DNA from: Fimenecus sp045543095
GTDB lineage: Bacteria; Bacillota; Clostridia; Oscillospirales; Acutalibacteraceae
DNA length: 64,000 nt
Direction of reading: 5' to 3'
Assembly (NCBI GenBank): GCA_045543095.1
Contig: JAZQMC010000014.1
Coordinates: 1-64,000, forward strand
Shown here: in pieces, positions 24,087 to 33,512 of the stretch
How the letters are laid out: each line of letters starts with the position of its first letter
How positions within the stretch are numbered: the stretch's first letter is position 1
Notes under the pieces: generated by a model
The model's input: the letters and a program-made list of their open reading frames with translations, nothing else
The model's database searches: none
What the model was told of the DNA's origin: nothing
Translations under genes and position numbers: made by a program

Positions 24087-24110
24087 ATTAAGCCCTCATT
24101 TTTAAATCAA

Positions 24111-24578
24111 TTAAACGTCAACAATTTCTGATGTGAAAGAAATCTGTCCTTCATAAACATCATAAGGAACATCTAACCATTCTGCAGGGTCAATTGTGAT
24201 TTCAAATTTATGGTCTTCATCTGCAACAACTTCTGCTCTTGAAAGACCGTTTGTTGTATCTGTTGCTGTGAAAGGAATAACATTTGCACCAGCTGTCAAA
24301 TCAACTGATTTTGCAAGAGTAACCTGAACTCTTTTGTCTGTAGCAAGCTGGCTTGTGATATAGTAATAATCTTCACCGTTTTCGCCCCATGTAAGGTCAA
24401 CTGATGCTGGGATTGTAACTATATATGAGCCTTCATAAGTACCGCCGTTTGTACCGTCAACGATAACATCTGTATCTCCGGCACTTGCAGCTGAGTCAAG
24501 AGTTTTTGTTGCAAAAGAAGGAATTGCGATTGCCATCATCATTACGATAGCCATCATAATTGCTAAAATCTTTTTCAT
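24111..24578 (-). CDS. Small secreted beta-domain protein, paralogue 6
   Basis: The 155-residue product has a signal peptide to AIPSFA. The mature domain has GDTDVIVDG, then YIVTIPASVDLTW, SQLATDKRVQVTL, and the end EWLDVPYDVYEGQISFTSEI. It is the most divergent in the central loop (residues 90-115), where the usual G-x-M turn is missing. Confidence 0.78.
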   Translation of the reverse strand: MKKILAIMMAIVMMMAIAIPSFATKTLDSAASAGDTDVIVDGTNGGTYEGSYIVTIPASVDLTWGENGEDYYYITSQLATDKRVQVTLAKSVDLTAGANVIPFTATDTTNGLSRAEVVADEDHKFEITIDPAEWLDVPYDVYEGQISFTSEIVDV

Positions 24579-24621
24579 AGTAATTTTCTCCTTTAAATAG
24601 ATAGAATTAAATCTTTTTTAC

Positions 24622-25113
24622 TTATGGAGCTGGTGTGTAAGCAACAGTATAAGTAACTGTACCCTGATAAACTGCAGGAACTGCTTCATCGTATTCGCTC
24701 TGTGCGATAGCGATTGTGATATCTGTGTCAGGACCTGTACCATTGTTAATTTCATTGAATGTTTTTGCAGCAACACCACCTGCAAGAGTATAAGTAAGGT
24801 CGTAAGCTGTTGCTGTTGCACTTGTCATTACACCGCCGTTGTCAGCTGCAACTGAAACTGTAAGGCTTGCACCGATAGGAAGCTGTGATGTAACTGAATA
24901 GTTAGCATCTTTAGCAACTACATCATCCCAAGCAAATGTGAATGATGCGGGATAAGTAACTGTGTATGTTGCGTCTGTGTCAGAGGTTGTTGTAGCAACT
25001 GTAGCCTTACCGAGCTGACTTGCATCGTCTTTTTTGATTTCTGCAGCGAATGTTGGAACTGCGATAGCCATCATCATTACGAGAGCCATCATTATAGCAA
25101 TAATCTTTTTCAT
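24622..25113 (-). CDS. Small secreted beta-domain protein, paralogue 5
   Basis: The 163-residue product has a signal peptide to AVPTFA. The mature domain has YTVTYPASFTFAW, SQLPIGASLTVSVAADNGG and the end YDEAVPAVYQGTVTYTVAY. The C-terminal Trp is replaced by Tyr. The first 60 bases of the gene are almost identical to those of paralogues 3 and 4. Confidence 0.78.
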   Translation of the reverse strand: MKKIIAIMMALVMMMAIAVPTFAAEIKKDDASQLGKATVATTTSDTDATYTVTYPASFTFAWDDVVAKDANYSVTSQLPIGASLTVSVAADNGGVMTSATATAYDLTYTLAGGVAAKTFNEINNGTGPDTDITIAIAQSEYDEAVPAVYQGTVTYTVAYTPAP

Positions 25114-25146
25114 AATATTTTCTCCTTAAAAGACATTTAGTTCAAA

Positions 25147-25623
25147 TTATTTATCAGCAAGAGTAGCTGTAAATGTAACATAACCTGAATATTCAGCGAT
25201 TGTCTTTTTCCAGTCAGCAACTTTGAAGATAAGATTTTCTGTTTCGTTTGAAACCTCATCATAGTCAACAGAAACGTCACCTGAAAGTGTGTATGAAAGT
25301 GTGTCAGCTGTACCTGTAGCTGTCATTGTACCTGTAAGATTGGTTGATGTTTTGTCAGCAACTGCAACATTGAGAGTTTTACCAACTGCAAGCTGTGTTG
25401 TTACTGTGTATGTTGCTGTGTATGATTCAGATTCCCAAGGAATAACGATTTCTGCAGGATATGTAACTGTATACGAACCTGCACCAACTGAAGTAATGTC
25501 TGTTTTAACAAGTGATTCGCCTGTCTGCTCGCCTGTTTCTTTAATTGGGTTAGCTGCGAATGCGGGAACTGCGATAGCCATCATCATTACGAGAGCCATC
25601 ATTATAGCAATAATCTTTTTCAT
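25147..25623 (-). CDS. Small secreted beta-domain protein, paralogue 4
   Basis: The 158-residue product has a signal peptide to AVPAFA. The mature domain has GESLVKTDI, then YTVTYPAEIVIPW, QLAVGKTLNVAVADK, and the end DWKKTIAEYSGYVTFTATL. Its leader region is nearly identical in DNA to those of paralogues 3 and 5, while the mature domains differ strongly. Confidence 0.78.
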   Translation of the reverse strand: MKKIIAIMMALVMMMAIAVPAFAANPIKETGEQTGESLVKTDITSVGAGSYTVTYPAEIVIPWESESYTATYTVTTQLAVGKTLNVAVADKTSTNLTGTMTATGTADTLSYTLSGDVSVDYDEVSNETENLIFKVADWKKTIAEYSGYVTFTATLADK

Positions 25624-25658
25624 AATATTTTCTCCTTAATCAAATTGTATTTTAGAAA

Positions 25659-26150
25659 TTAAAGGTCAACTACTTCTGATGAGAAAGTAAGTGTATCTTG
25701 ATATGTATCAAAAGCTGCTGCATCCCAAGCTGCCTTTGCAACATTAACGCTAAAATCATATGTTGCGTCTATTCCATCTGCCGGAACAACAGGAGCTGTT
25801 GTTTTTGCTGTTGTTTCACCACTGAGTGAGTATGCAAGAGTTTCGCCGCCGGCATTAACCATTACCAAGCCGTTTGCGTCTTTGTCAATGATTTCAACTG
25901 CAACGCATTTGCCTGTTTTAAGCTGTGATTCAACTGAATACTGGAAACCTGTTGTTTCAGCACCCCATGTAAGAGACATTGTTGCAGGATAAGTAACTGT
26001 ATATTCACCATCACCAACAATACCTGATGTATCCGTGATAACTGTTGCATCACCTGATGATGAACCAACATTAAGAGTTGCTGCGAATGAAGGAACTGCG
26101 ATAGCCATCATCATTACGAGAGCCATCATAATAGCAATAATCTTTTTCAT
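25659..26150 (-). CDS. Small secreted beta-domain protein, paralogue 3
   Basis: The 163-residue product has a signal peptide to AVPSFA. The mature domain has GDATVITDTS, then YTVTYPATMSLTW, SQLKTGKCVAVEI and the end AWDAAAFDTYQDTLTFSSEV. It has one Cys in the mature part. Confidence 0.78.
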   Translation of the reverse strand: MKKIIAIMMALVMMMAIAVPSFAATLNVGSSSGDATVITDTSGIVGDGEYTVTYPATMSLTWGAETTGFQYSVESQLKTGKCVAVEIIDKDANGLVMVNAGGETLAYSLSGETTAKTTAPVVPADGIDATYDFSVNVAKAAWDAAAFDTYQDTLTFSSEVVDL

Positions 26151-26184
26151 AATATTTATCTCCTTTTTAGGTTTAATTTGTTAA

Positions 26185-26670
26185 TTAAACAATAGCTGCT
26201 GAGAATGTGAGTGTGTCTGCGTATTCGCCAACAACTGCATTGTTCCAAGCGTCTGCTGTAATGTCAACAGAAATAGCCTTTTCAACTGCTGGGTATGTAA
26301 CTGTTTCAAAGTTAACTGCTGTGTCACCGGAAAGAGCAAATGCAAGGTCGAGAACAACATTTGCTTCCGGCTCATAAGTCATAACATAGTCAGCACTTGT
26401 AACTGCTACATCAAGAGATTTGCCATAGAGAAGGTGTGTTTCTGCTGAATACTTAAGCGCTGTTGCTTCTTCGCCCCAAGAGATTACTGTGTCAGCAGGA
26501 ATAGTAACTAAATACCAGTCACCGTCTGTGCCGTCTGCTTTATCTGTGCTTGTTGTGATAATAACATCACCAGCATCTGTGTCTTTTGCACTGAGGTCTG
26601 CTGCGAATGCAGGAACTGCGATTGCCATCATCATAACGATAGCGAGTGCGATAGAAATAACTTTTTTCAT
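26185..26670 (-). CDS. Small secreted beta-domain protein, paralogue 2
   Basis: The 161-residue product has a signal peptide to AVPAFA. The mature domain has GDVIITTST, then YLVTIPADTVISW, THLLYGKSLDVAV, and the end AWNNAVVGEYADTLTFSAAI. Confidence 0.78.
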   Translation of the reverse strand: MKKVISIALAIVMMMAIAVPAFAADLSAKDTDAGDVIITTSTDKADGTDGDWYLVTIPADTVISWGEEATALKYSAETHLLYGKSLDVAVTSADYVMTYEPEANVVLDLAFALSGDTAVNFETVTYPAVEKAISVDITADAWNNAVVGEYADTLTFSAAIV

Positions 26671-26708
26671 AGTTGTTTTCTCCTTTATATAAGATATAGA
26701 TTTACTAT

Positions 26709-27167
26709 TTAAACAGCGTCGGTATATTCAATAGTGAAAGTAAGAATATCACTATGTCTGCCTGATGCCGCCTGTAACCACTGCATTTCTGTAACGCTTA
26801 CTGCAAGGGGAAAAGCCTTTCCGTAATCGCCGGGCAAGAAAGAGATGTTTTCATGCCCTGCAAGGGAATAAGCAATAACTCTTTGCGGGTCGTCAACATT
26901 TACGAGCCTGCAGTCGTTTTGTGAGGAAACTGAAATTTTGACTGTTTTGTCATATTCAATCAACATTTTTTCAGCCTTAACCTCGCCGATACCCATAGTT
27001 TCTGTCATCCATGGGATTTCCACATCCGCGGGAAATGAAAGTACATAGTCAACATCTGCTTTTGTTGAAATTTCCATTGATTGACTGCTGTCTTCAACTG
27101 CGAAGACAGGAGTTACACAAAGCAAGAGCATTAACAACGCAAGACCTGCGGATAAAGCTTTTTTCAT
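26709..27167 (-). CDS. Small secreted beta-domain protein, paralogue 1
   Basis: The 152-residue product (from ATG 27167; ATG 27179 is also possible, both behind AGGAGATG) has a signal peptide to VTPVFA. The mature domain has YVLSFPADVEIPW, a Cys in NDCRL, and the end QWLQAASGRHSDILTFTIEY. It is the most divergent paralogue and the one nearest the large protein gene, eight bases downstream of it if the earlier start is used. It may be an adaptor between the large protein and the rest, by analogy to pilus systems; that is inference. Confidence 0.75.
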   Translation of the reverse strand: MKKALSAGLALLMLLLCVTPVFAVEDSSQSMEISTKADVDYVLSFPADVEIPWMTETMGIGEVKAEKMLIEYDKTVKISVSSQNDCRLVNVDDPQRVIAYSLAGHENISFLPGDYGKAFPLAVSVTEMQWLQAASGRHSDILTFTIEYTDAV

Positions 27168-27187
27168 AATAAACATCATCTCCTCCC

Positions 27188-30100
27188 TTATTCTGTACCG
27201 TCATCATAAACGACAGTATACGTTAAAATTGTTTTGTAGTTTCCAACCGCTGCTGTGTCCCAATCGTTCTGTTCAATTGTGATTTCAGGTGCGTCTTCGG
27301 GTAGCGTTTCGGTTGAAATGTCCGTAGCAAACTCAGTATCTTTAAAGTTCGATGCTGTATATGCAAGAACATTATCTCCGTTAGTTAATTCGCCTTTATT
27401 GGTGTTTGAGTCAAAATTACCTGTGTTGTCTGTAACACCTATCGTAAGTTTTCCACCATTAAGTGTGGCTTCTTTAACTTTATATGAAACATTTTCAGGA
27501 GCTGTCTGGTCCCATTCAATTTCCATATCTGCAGGAATTTCAACCACATAAACCACCGGAACTGAGCCATTTGTTGATGCGAATTGAACAGGAAGCTCCA
27601 GCGTTGTTATTGGAACAAGGTCTTCACCTGTAAGACCAGCCTCAATATCTGCTGTATCGTAAACATTCAATGTAATTGAACCTTCATAAACAGCACCTGT
27701 TGGAACTTTTTTTGCTATTGCAGAATCAACTGCAATTTCAATCGGAATTCTTGCAAAGTTTTCATCAGGATACAGGTTATCGTATGTTCCCAATGTAGTC
27801 GCAACATTAGCCTCAAGTGAACCCGCCGTAAACGAGTTAAGATTCGAATAAGAAGTGCCCGATATCTGCGTAAGCTTCAAGTCGGAAACTGCCTGAAGAG
27901 TTACTGTTGTGTCAAGCAATGCTGCGTTGTAAGTCAAATCAACATAAACTGTCTGTTTCATTGACTGTTCATCATCATTATCGAGCTCAACTCTTGTAAC
28001 TGTTGCACCGCCTGTTGCAGCATTCATCACTGCGATGTCACTTACAGGGAACAATCTAAGGATTTTCTGTTCAAGCTCATAAAGTTCCTCAACATTGTAA
28101 TATGCAGGAAGAAAAGCATTGTATTCTTCAAGAATATCCTTAACATATTGAAGTTCATCTGCTGAAAAACGAACTCTGTTTTGTATGTGGTCGCTTGCGA
28201 TATCATAAACGGTCTGCAACTTATCACGGAAAGTAATAATACCGCCGTTTATTTCTTCACCGTCAACAGTAAAGCTTCTTGTGTTGTTAAGGAAATATGT
28301 AAATCCACGAGAAGTATTCTGAAGCTGTGGATAAATCGAACCGTCATCAATTGAAGTCTTTGAATAGTACTGCAAAGGATTGTATTTTTCAGTTTTGAAA
28401 GTTTCAACCTCGTCCCTGCCCGCAATACTTACAAAGTTGCCAACCTTATATGCATCAGAATCTGCTACACTTTCATCAAAGTCATCGAGAACTCCATCGC
28501 CGTCGTAATCGTACTTCACGGTATAAAGAGCTGTCAATTCAGGCAAGAATTTAAGCGAAGCATCCTTAATGTCTTCAAGAGTCTGTGTCATACGCATACA
28601 CATATTGTACGCATTTATGAACTGTGCTGAATTCTCTATTGATGCCTTTTGAGTTCCGGAAAATCTTGTATAACTCTCTTGATAGTATTTAATGATTTCA
28701 TCAGCAATTTCACGAGTAATACCCATTGCTCCGTAATTTACAGCTCCATTAGAAAATCCCGGTTCAGGAATTTCTTCTATCGTTGCATTTTTTAGTGCAT
28801 CCGGAAGTGTATCAATAAAAGCCTCTACCTGTTCAGGTGTATATACTGGATTTGGAAGAGTACTTGTTCCTGCAACATATTGCAAATATAAATCAAGTGT
28901 GTCTTTTTCTTCCTGCACCAATGATTTCTGATAATCAGAAAGGCTGTTATATACTGCAAGAGCATTAGTTACTTCTGTTTGCAAAGTCGATTTTTCATAA
29001 GGGTCAATTGCGTCAACCATTATTTCAAAATTAGCAGCAGGAACTGATTTTGCATCAAAGAACTCGTCGAAATAAGGGTCTGTAACACCCGCCGCTTTAC
29101 GGCTTGCTACACCATCGCTATAAGCACTTGGGTCATAAGAGAAACCGATATTATCGATTGTATAACTATTTCCGTCCATTTCAACGGCAGCCGCCTCACT
29201 ACCGGGAGCGATACCAATTGAAATACGATAGATATTATTAAGTGCCTCTGCAGATTCATCAAGTTTCTGGCTGTTATTACCGGGCTTGAAGTGGTAAAGC
29301 GGAATTCTTACATAACCCTTATAGCCTGCAAGAGTAATATCAAAAACTCCGTCACCATTTGTATCAGCACCAGCTCGCGATGTGTACGCAAAAGACCTAC
29401 CCGCATCTGCAGCATTGTTCGCCTGAACCCATTCACCGCTATCAGGGTCAAGAATGAAGAAGTTTTGGTCTGTTGCATTTGTACCCATAGCAATTTGGAA
29501 ATCGTTCAAATCGCCGTTAAAATATGTCTGAATGGTTGCTGACATATTAAAATCAGTAAGCTGTGTAAAGTCAACATAGAATACCAATGAAAGATATGGG
29601 CTAACTTCAACACCTGAAAAAGATTTAGCCAAATCGCCGAGTTTTACGGAAGAATTACCTGTTCCTTGAGCTCTCAATGCATCAATATTTGCCGCTTCAA
29701 CACCTTTATATGTTGTTGAAAGAACATTGTAAACGCCTTCGCCCGAAGAATAGAACTGGCTATCAATATACATTGTAGCACCCTTTGAGCCTTGGAAACC
29801 ATCTTCTGTAATAGTAGCCCACGACGCTTTTGTTTTCAAACTATTATCGAAACCATCTTGAGTAGGCTGTGCTACACCCAAAAGGGTTGATAAAGCATTG
29901 TTATCTGTGTCCTTACTCTTACCTGCAAAATCCTCAAAGGTTTCAGGAGCATAAGTAACAAGATTTTTAGTGTAACGATAGTCTGTATATTTGTCAGAAT
30001 CTCCTTTATTATAGATATTGACTGCATCTTCAAGTTTATATGATTGTGTGCCCACTTCATAGTTTTCAAAATCATCAAAAAGAATGAAAGGTCTGTCAGC

Positions 30101-32329
30101 AAGACTCTGACCAACTATGAACTCTTCTTTATCAATATCTGCCAAACCATCAAGCAAGGCAATATATTTAAGAATTTTGATTTCTTCCTCCTCACCCAGC
30201 ATTTCAAGCTGACCTAAGTTAAGGAGTGAATATGCCTTCCAAATTTCAAGAACATATTCGCGAAGTGCATCACTTACCGCTGTAATGTTTTCTGGTTCAG
30301 GAAGCTTTTCCATTTGATTAACTATCAACGGAACAAGTTCATCTTTGCTTGCATTTGCTCTGCAGATAATCTCGCCCGTATCTGTTACCCTAATTGTTCC
30401 CGCTTCTATACAAGCTAAATATGCATCTACTGCATTCTGCCACGAAGCTCTGCCTAATTCTTGAGATTTTTTTGCAAGATTTTCAAAACTTAAAAAATCC
30501 GTACTGATTTTTGTATCAGCAGTCGTGTTTTTGCTGTTTGCCTCCTCAATGGCTCTCTTGTAACCATCAATCGTATCGAGGATATATTCAACCTCGCGAT
30601 AATCTGCCCAGTCAGGAGTACTTATATATTTATCAACAGCATCAAAAATTGCTGTTGCAATTATAGTTTCCTGGTCATAATAATTGTACATTGATTCGCC
30701 TGTATTTGCATCGTAACCGCTAAGTGAAAGGTCAGTCCATTGCTCACCGTCATCACGATAGAAGAAGACATTGTCAAGATAGAAGCTGTTATCTATACTG
30801 TCTGACGAACAACCTTCAATTGAGAAGCCTGCATTATAAATATCTTCAATGGCTTTAAGACCTGCCTCTCTGTTTTGAACTGAGCCATTTGCAACATAGG
30901 CACGGTCTGAAGAATGATTACCCGTTGTAACACTTGTTGTTGCCGCATCATTATCTAACGGCATTGCAAGCATATATCCAACCTGTGAATAGTCGTAATT
31001 CGGATTCTTTTCTTCAACGTGGTATTGTCCATTAATGTTCCATGTAAATGTGTTACTTGTTGCATTAAATGCGCCTGACATCGTTTTATATGCACGTCTT
31101 TGAAGAAGTAACGCGTCCGAAACACTTGTTCCTGCATTATCGACAAGGATTTTTTGTGAGAACGTCATACTTTTCATCCAAGCAAAAGCATTATCTTTAT
31201 TTAGCTTGAATAGCGCACCACTAACGAAATTCTTTCCTGTATTGAATTCCTGATTACTGATATCAACATAAGTAGCTGTTTCTGAGCACATGAACTTAAG
31301 AGGTATTCTCACATATCCCTTAAAGTTTCCAATATCAAGAGTCCCATCACTCTTAAGCATTACTTTGTTCCAGCCGCCGTCTTCACGCTGAACCCATACA
31401 TAAGGTGCTTCCCCTGTATATGTAGATGCTGCTGTACCCTTTGTTGAATAAACAACATCGCCTGCTCTTTGAGATTCGTTTATATCTCCAGTCTTACCAC
31501 TTTTCCACTCAGCTCTTAACTTTTCATTTGTTCTGAGTCTGAAAGAAAGTCCTGTAAGTTCAACGTCTGTCAAGTCCATCCAAAACCAAACTTCATCCGC
31601 ACCAACATAGTCCCAAGTCTGACGAGAATATGAGGTGTCAAAAGTCTGTGTGCTTGTGGGTTGTGAACGCATCATAAAACGCAATGCATTAGTATCTTTA
31701 CCGGTTTCATCTTCAACACCAACCTGAGGAGTTGAACCAAGATACTGAAGCACACCACCTGTTACAGCACCATCATCTGAACCTGAATCATAAGTCATAA
31801 TTTCACGTGCAGCAGTTGTATCTGCAGTGAAAACCTGATATCTTTCTGCATCATATTCAAAGGTAGGAACCTCTGTAACCGTTGTATAAAGTGGCAGTGA
31901 GAACCAATTTTCTGTATCAACTGCTGTTACTGTTACACTGTAACGATTATTCTCAAGGTCAATTTTTCCAATATCTGCTGCGGGGAATATTCCCGATGTG
32001 CCTGTAACCTTGATTGTGTCAAGTACAACATTGGTATGAGATGAATTCTTTGAACCCATATTAACAAGCTCAAGAATATAAAATGCGATTGACAATTCCT
32101 CGCCCTTATATGTATCTTCCGCATTTGCCGCAGGGTATGCTACGTGAACATTTCCGTCATCATCAAGCCACGCTCTTGCACCCTCTTCAATTGCATCATC
32201 ACTAAATTTTGGTGCAGGGTCATAGGCCCCCGCTGCCACACTCATTATTCCCAGTGGTACTGACGTTGCAATCATAACAAAACTCAAAAATATCGCAAGG
32301 AGTTTTTTCGGGAACTTCTTCTTTTTCAT
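27188..32329 (-). CDS. Large secreted modular protein, adhesin-like, with C-terminal subunit-type domain
   Basis: The 1713-residue product has a signal peptide (to about 34). Two large beta modules that look like carbohydrate-binding domains (about 180-530 and 780-1080) each contain GYVRIPL and end in a YxLDNxxF/YTIDNIGFSYD motif. Helical spacer regions (about 540-770 and 1090-1420) and a cohesin/bacterial-Ig-like domain (about 1425-1585) follow. The last 127 residues repeat the fold of the nine small proteins: YVVEIPADMEIEW, then NDWDTAAVGNYKTILTYTVVY. There is no LPxTG, S-layer or membrane anchor. ATG 32329 is used because AAGGA is eight bases upstream. The layout is that of a tip adhesin whose tail joins a polymer made by the small proteins (inference). 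Confidence 0.8.
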   Translation of the reverse strand: MKKKKFPKKLLAIFLSFVMIATSVPLGIMSVAAGAYDPAPKFSDDAIEEGARAWLDDDGNVHVAYPAANAEDTYKGEELSIAFYILELVNMGSKNSSHTNVVLDTIKVTGTSGIFPAADIGKIDLENNRYSVTVTAVDTENWFSLPLYTTVTEVPTFEYDAERYQVFTADTTAAREIMTYDSGSDDGAVTGGVLQYLGSTPQVGVEDETGKDTNALRFMMRSQPTSTQTFDTSYSRQTWDYVGADEVWFWMDLTDVELTGLSFRLRTNEKLRAEWKSGKTGDINESQRAGDVVYSTKGTAASTYTGEAPYVWVQREDGGWNKVMLKSDGTLDIGNFKGYVRIPLKFMCSETATYVDISNQEFNTGKNFVSGALFKLNKDNAFAWMKSMTFSQKILVDNAGTSVSDALLLQRRAYKTMSGAFNATSNTFTWNINGQYHVEEKNPNYDYSQVGYMLAMPLDNDAATTSVTTGNHSSDRAYVANGSVQNREAGLKAIEDIYNAGFSIEGCSSDSIDNSFYLDNVFFYRDDGEQWTDLSLSGYDANTGESMYNYYDQETIIATAIFDAVDKYISTPDWADYREVEYILDTIDGYKRAIEEANSKNTTADTKISTDFLSFENLAKKSQELGRASWQNAVDAYLACIEAGTIRVTDTGEIICRANASKDELVPLIVNQMEKLPEPENITAVSDALREYVLEIWKAYSLLNLGQLEMLGEEEEIKILKYIALLDGLADIDKEEFIVGQSLADRPFILFDDFENYEVGTQSYKLEDAVNIYNKGDSDKYTDYRYTKNLVTYAPETFEDFAGKSKDTDNNALSTLLGVAQPTQDGFDNSLKTKASWATITEDGFQGSKGATMYIDSQFYSSGEGVYNVLSTTYKGVEAANIDALRAQGTGNSSVKLGDLAKSFSGVEVSPYLSLVFYVDFTQLTDFNMSATIQTYFNGDLNDFQIAMGTNATDQNFFILDPDSGEWVQANNAADAGRSFAYTSRAGADTNGDGVFDITLAGYKGYVRIPLYHFKPGNNSQKLDESAEALNNIYRISIGIAPGSEAAAVEMDGNSYTIDNIGFSYDPSAYSDGVASRKAAGVTDPYFDEFFDAKSVPAANFEIMVDAIDPYEKSTLQTEVTNALAVYNSLSDYQKSLVQEEKDTLDLYLQYVAGTSTLPNPVYTPEQVEAFIDTLPDALKNATIEEIPEPGFSNGAVNYGAMGITREIADEIIKYYQESYTRFSGTQKASIENSAQFINAYNMCMRMTQTLEDIKDASLKFLPELTALYTVKYDYDGDGVLDDFDESVADSDAYKVGNFVSIAGRDEVETFKTEKYNPLQYYSKTSIDDGSIYPQLQNTSRGFTYFLNNTRSFTVDGEEINGGIITFRDKLQTVYDIASDHIQNRVRFSADELQYVKDILEEYNAFLPAYYNVEELYELEQKILRLFPVSDIAVMNAATGGATVTRVELDNDDEQSMKQTVYVDLTYNAALLDTTVTLQAVSDLKLTQISGTSYSNLNSFTAGSLEANVATTLGTYDNLYPDENFARIPIEIAVDSAIAKKVPTGAVYEGSITLNVYDTADIEAGLTGEDLVPITTLELPVQFASTNGSVPVVYVVEIPADMEIEWDQTAPENVSYKVKEATLNGGKLTIGVTDNTGNFDSNTNKGELTNGDNVLAYTASNFKDTEFATDISTETLPEDAPEITIEQNDWDTAAVGNYKTILTYTVVYDDGTE

Positions 32330-32372
32330 GCTCATCTTCCTTTCTTTCAAGGTTGTCTATATAATAGGTATA

Positions 32373-33209
32373 TTATTCTGCTTCTGGTTCACTAACAATA
32401 ATTTTTGTTGCAACCACCATATTGTTAAGTTTTGTTCTCTGCTGGTCAAATGAATAAGGCTGTTGCATTACAACTGCATCATATTCACCAACATCAAGCG
32501 TTCTGTTAATTGAGAACTTTGAAATTGAATAGCCGGGCTGAACAAGACCCGATTTATAAATCATTTCGTCACCGTCATCAATCTTTTTGTTGCTGTTTTT
32601 ATCAAGATAGATTGTAAATTCCATAAAACAAACGCCCTCGTTCTTTTTATGGTTTGTGAGAATTACATTCTGCTCTTTCTGATTTGCCTTGAAGTTGATT
32701 TCGGGAATTCCGACAATTGTAACATTCTTTGACGAAGTGTCAATTTTTTCTGGTAAATCTAATTTACCCTCGCCCTCTTCAGCATTCTGGTCAAGAATGA
32801 ACGGTGCTGTTGTAGTTGTAGTTTCAGGCTCATTGTTTGCTTGAATAAATTTAGTCATTCCGAAAACAAGACCCGCAAGAACAAGAATACCCAGTAAAAT
32901 CCAAAGTATAATTGCACCTAAAGTATCTTTCTTAACTGCAATAAACGAGCCTGTTTCAAGCTCTATGTAACCGATTGTCTTATACCTTGCACTTGAAGTT
33001 GCCTTATAAACAGGTTCTTCAATGCCATCAACTGTAATTACACCCAATTGGTCCTTGCCGTATTTAAGTTGACCCGAAACACGAATACCGCCGTCGGGAT
33101 AAAGTGCTTTCATTTCTTTGACGGTGTAATAACCTACCTCAAAGCCTGTATCTTTATTATAATATGATTCTGTATAATCGTTGCCTGTTTTAATGATGTA
33201 ATTTGCCAA
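32373..33209 (-). CDS. Membrane protein heading the surface cluster
   Basis: The 278-residue product has a cytoplasmic N-terminal half (1-105, containing GYIELETGSFIAVKK), one membrane helix (about 105-127), a Thr-rich linker (ETTTTTAP) and an outer beta domain (about 160-275). The outer domain has NVTIVGIPEINFKANQKEQN, IYKSGLVQPGYSI and TLDVGEYDAVV. I have a sense of similar outer domains in gut Clostridia but no family name. The start is TTG 33209, eight bases after AGGAGG. As first gene of the operon it could be the assembly platform, a chaperone-like factor or a sensor. No sortase or peptidase signature is present. Confidence 0.7.
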   Translation of the reverse strand: MANYIIKTGNDYTESYYNKDTGFEVGYYTVKEMKALYPDGGIRVSGQLKYGKDQLGVITVDGIEEPVYKATSSARYKTIGYIELETGSFIAVKKDTLGAIILWILLGILVLAGLVFGMTKFIQANNEPETTTTTAPFILDQNAEEGEGKLDLPEKIDTSSKNVTIVGIPEINFKANQKEQNVILTNHKKNEGVCFMEFTIYLDKNSNKKIDDGDEMIYKSGLVQPGYSISKFSINRTLDVGEYDAVVMQQPYSFDQQRTKLNNMVVATKIIVSEPEAE

Positions 33210-33285
33210 AACAAGTTCCTCCTATAAGTACTTTACCTAAAAAAATTGATAGTTATAGAAATAGTTCTACTATTTTAATATTATA

Positions 33286-33314
33286 ATTTTATACTGATTT
33301 TTTCTATTTGTCAA
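33286..33314 (-). promoter_or_regulatory. Promoter of the surface-protein cluster
   Basis: On the minus strand a perfect TTGACA (33309-33314), a 17-nt spacer and TAAAAT (33286-33291) lie 77 bases before the first start codon. I see no terminator between the genes down to 20545, so one transcript of about 12.7 kb is plausible. The rest of 33315-33512 is very AT-rich and holds nothing I can support. Confidence 0.75.
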
Positions 33315-33512
33315 CAGTTTTTATTGTGTAAAATTATTAGTTTATTTACGCTTTTCGACACTTTTTTGTTGATATGATATAAACAATCACCATTTTATAA
33401 ACACTAACGCTTTAAAGTGTTTACTAATCACTCTGTTTAGTAATTTTTTGACTAATTTTTAATTATTTAGTCTTTTTTTAACTATTTTCAAGGATTTAAA
33501 AATTTTTCTGCT

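Noticed and set aside
22555..27179. The nine small proteins as sortase pilins or as cohesin-type scaffoldin modules.
   Set aside because: None has an LPxTG-like motif or a membrane tail, no sortase is nearby, and they are single-domain secreted proteins without dockerin or cohesin signatures.
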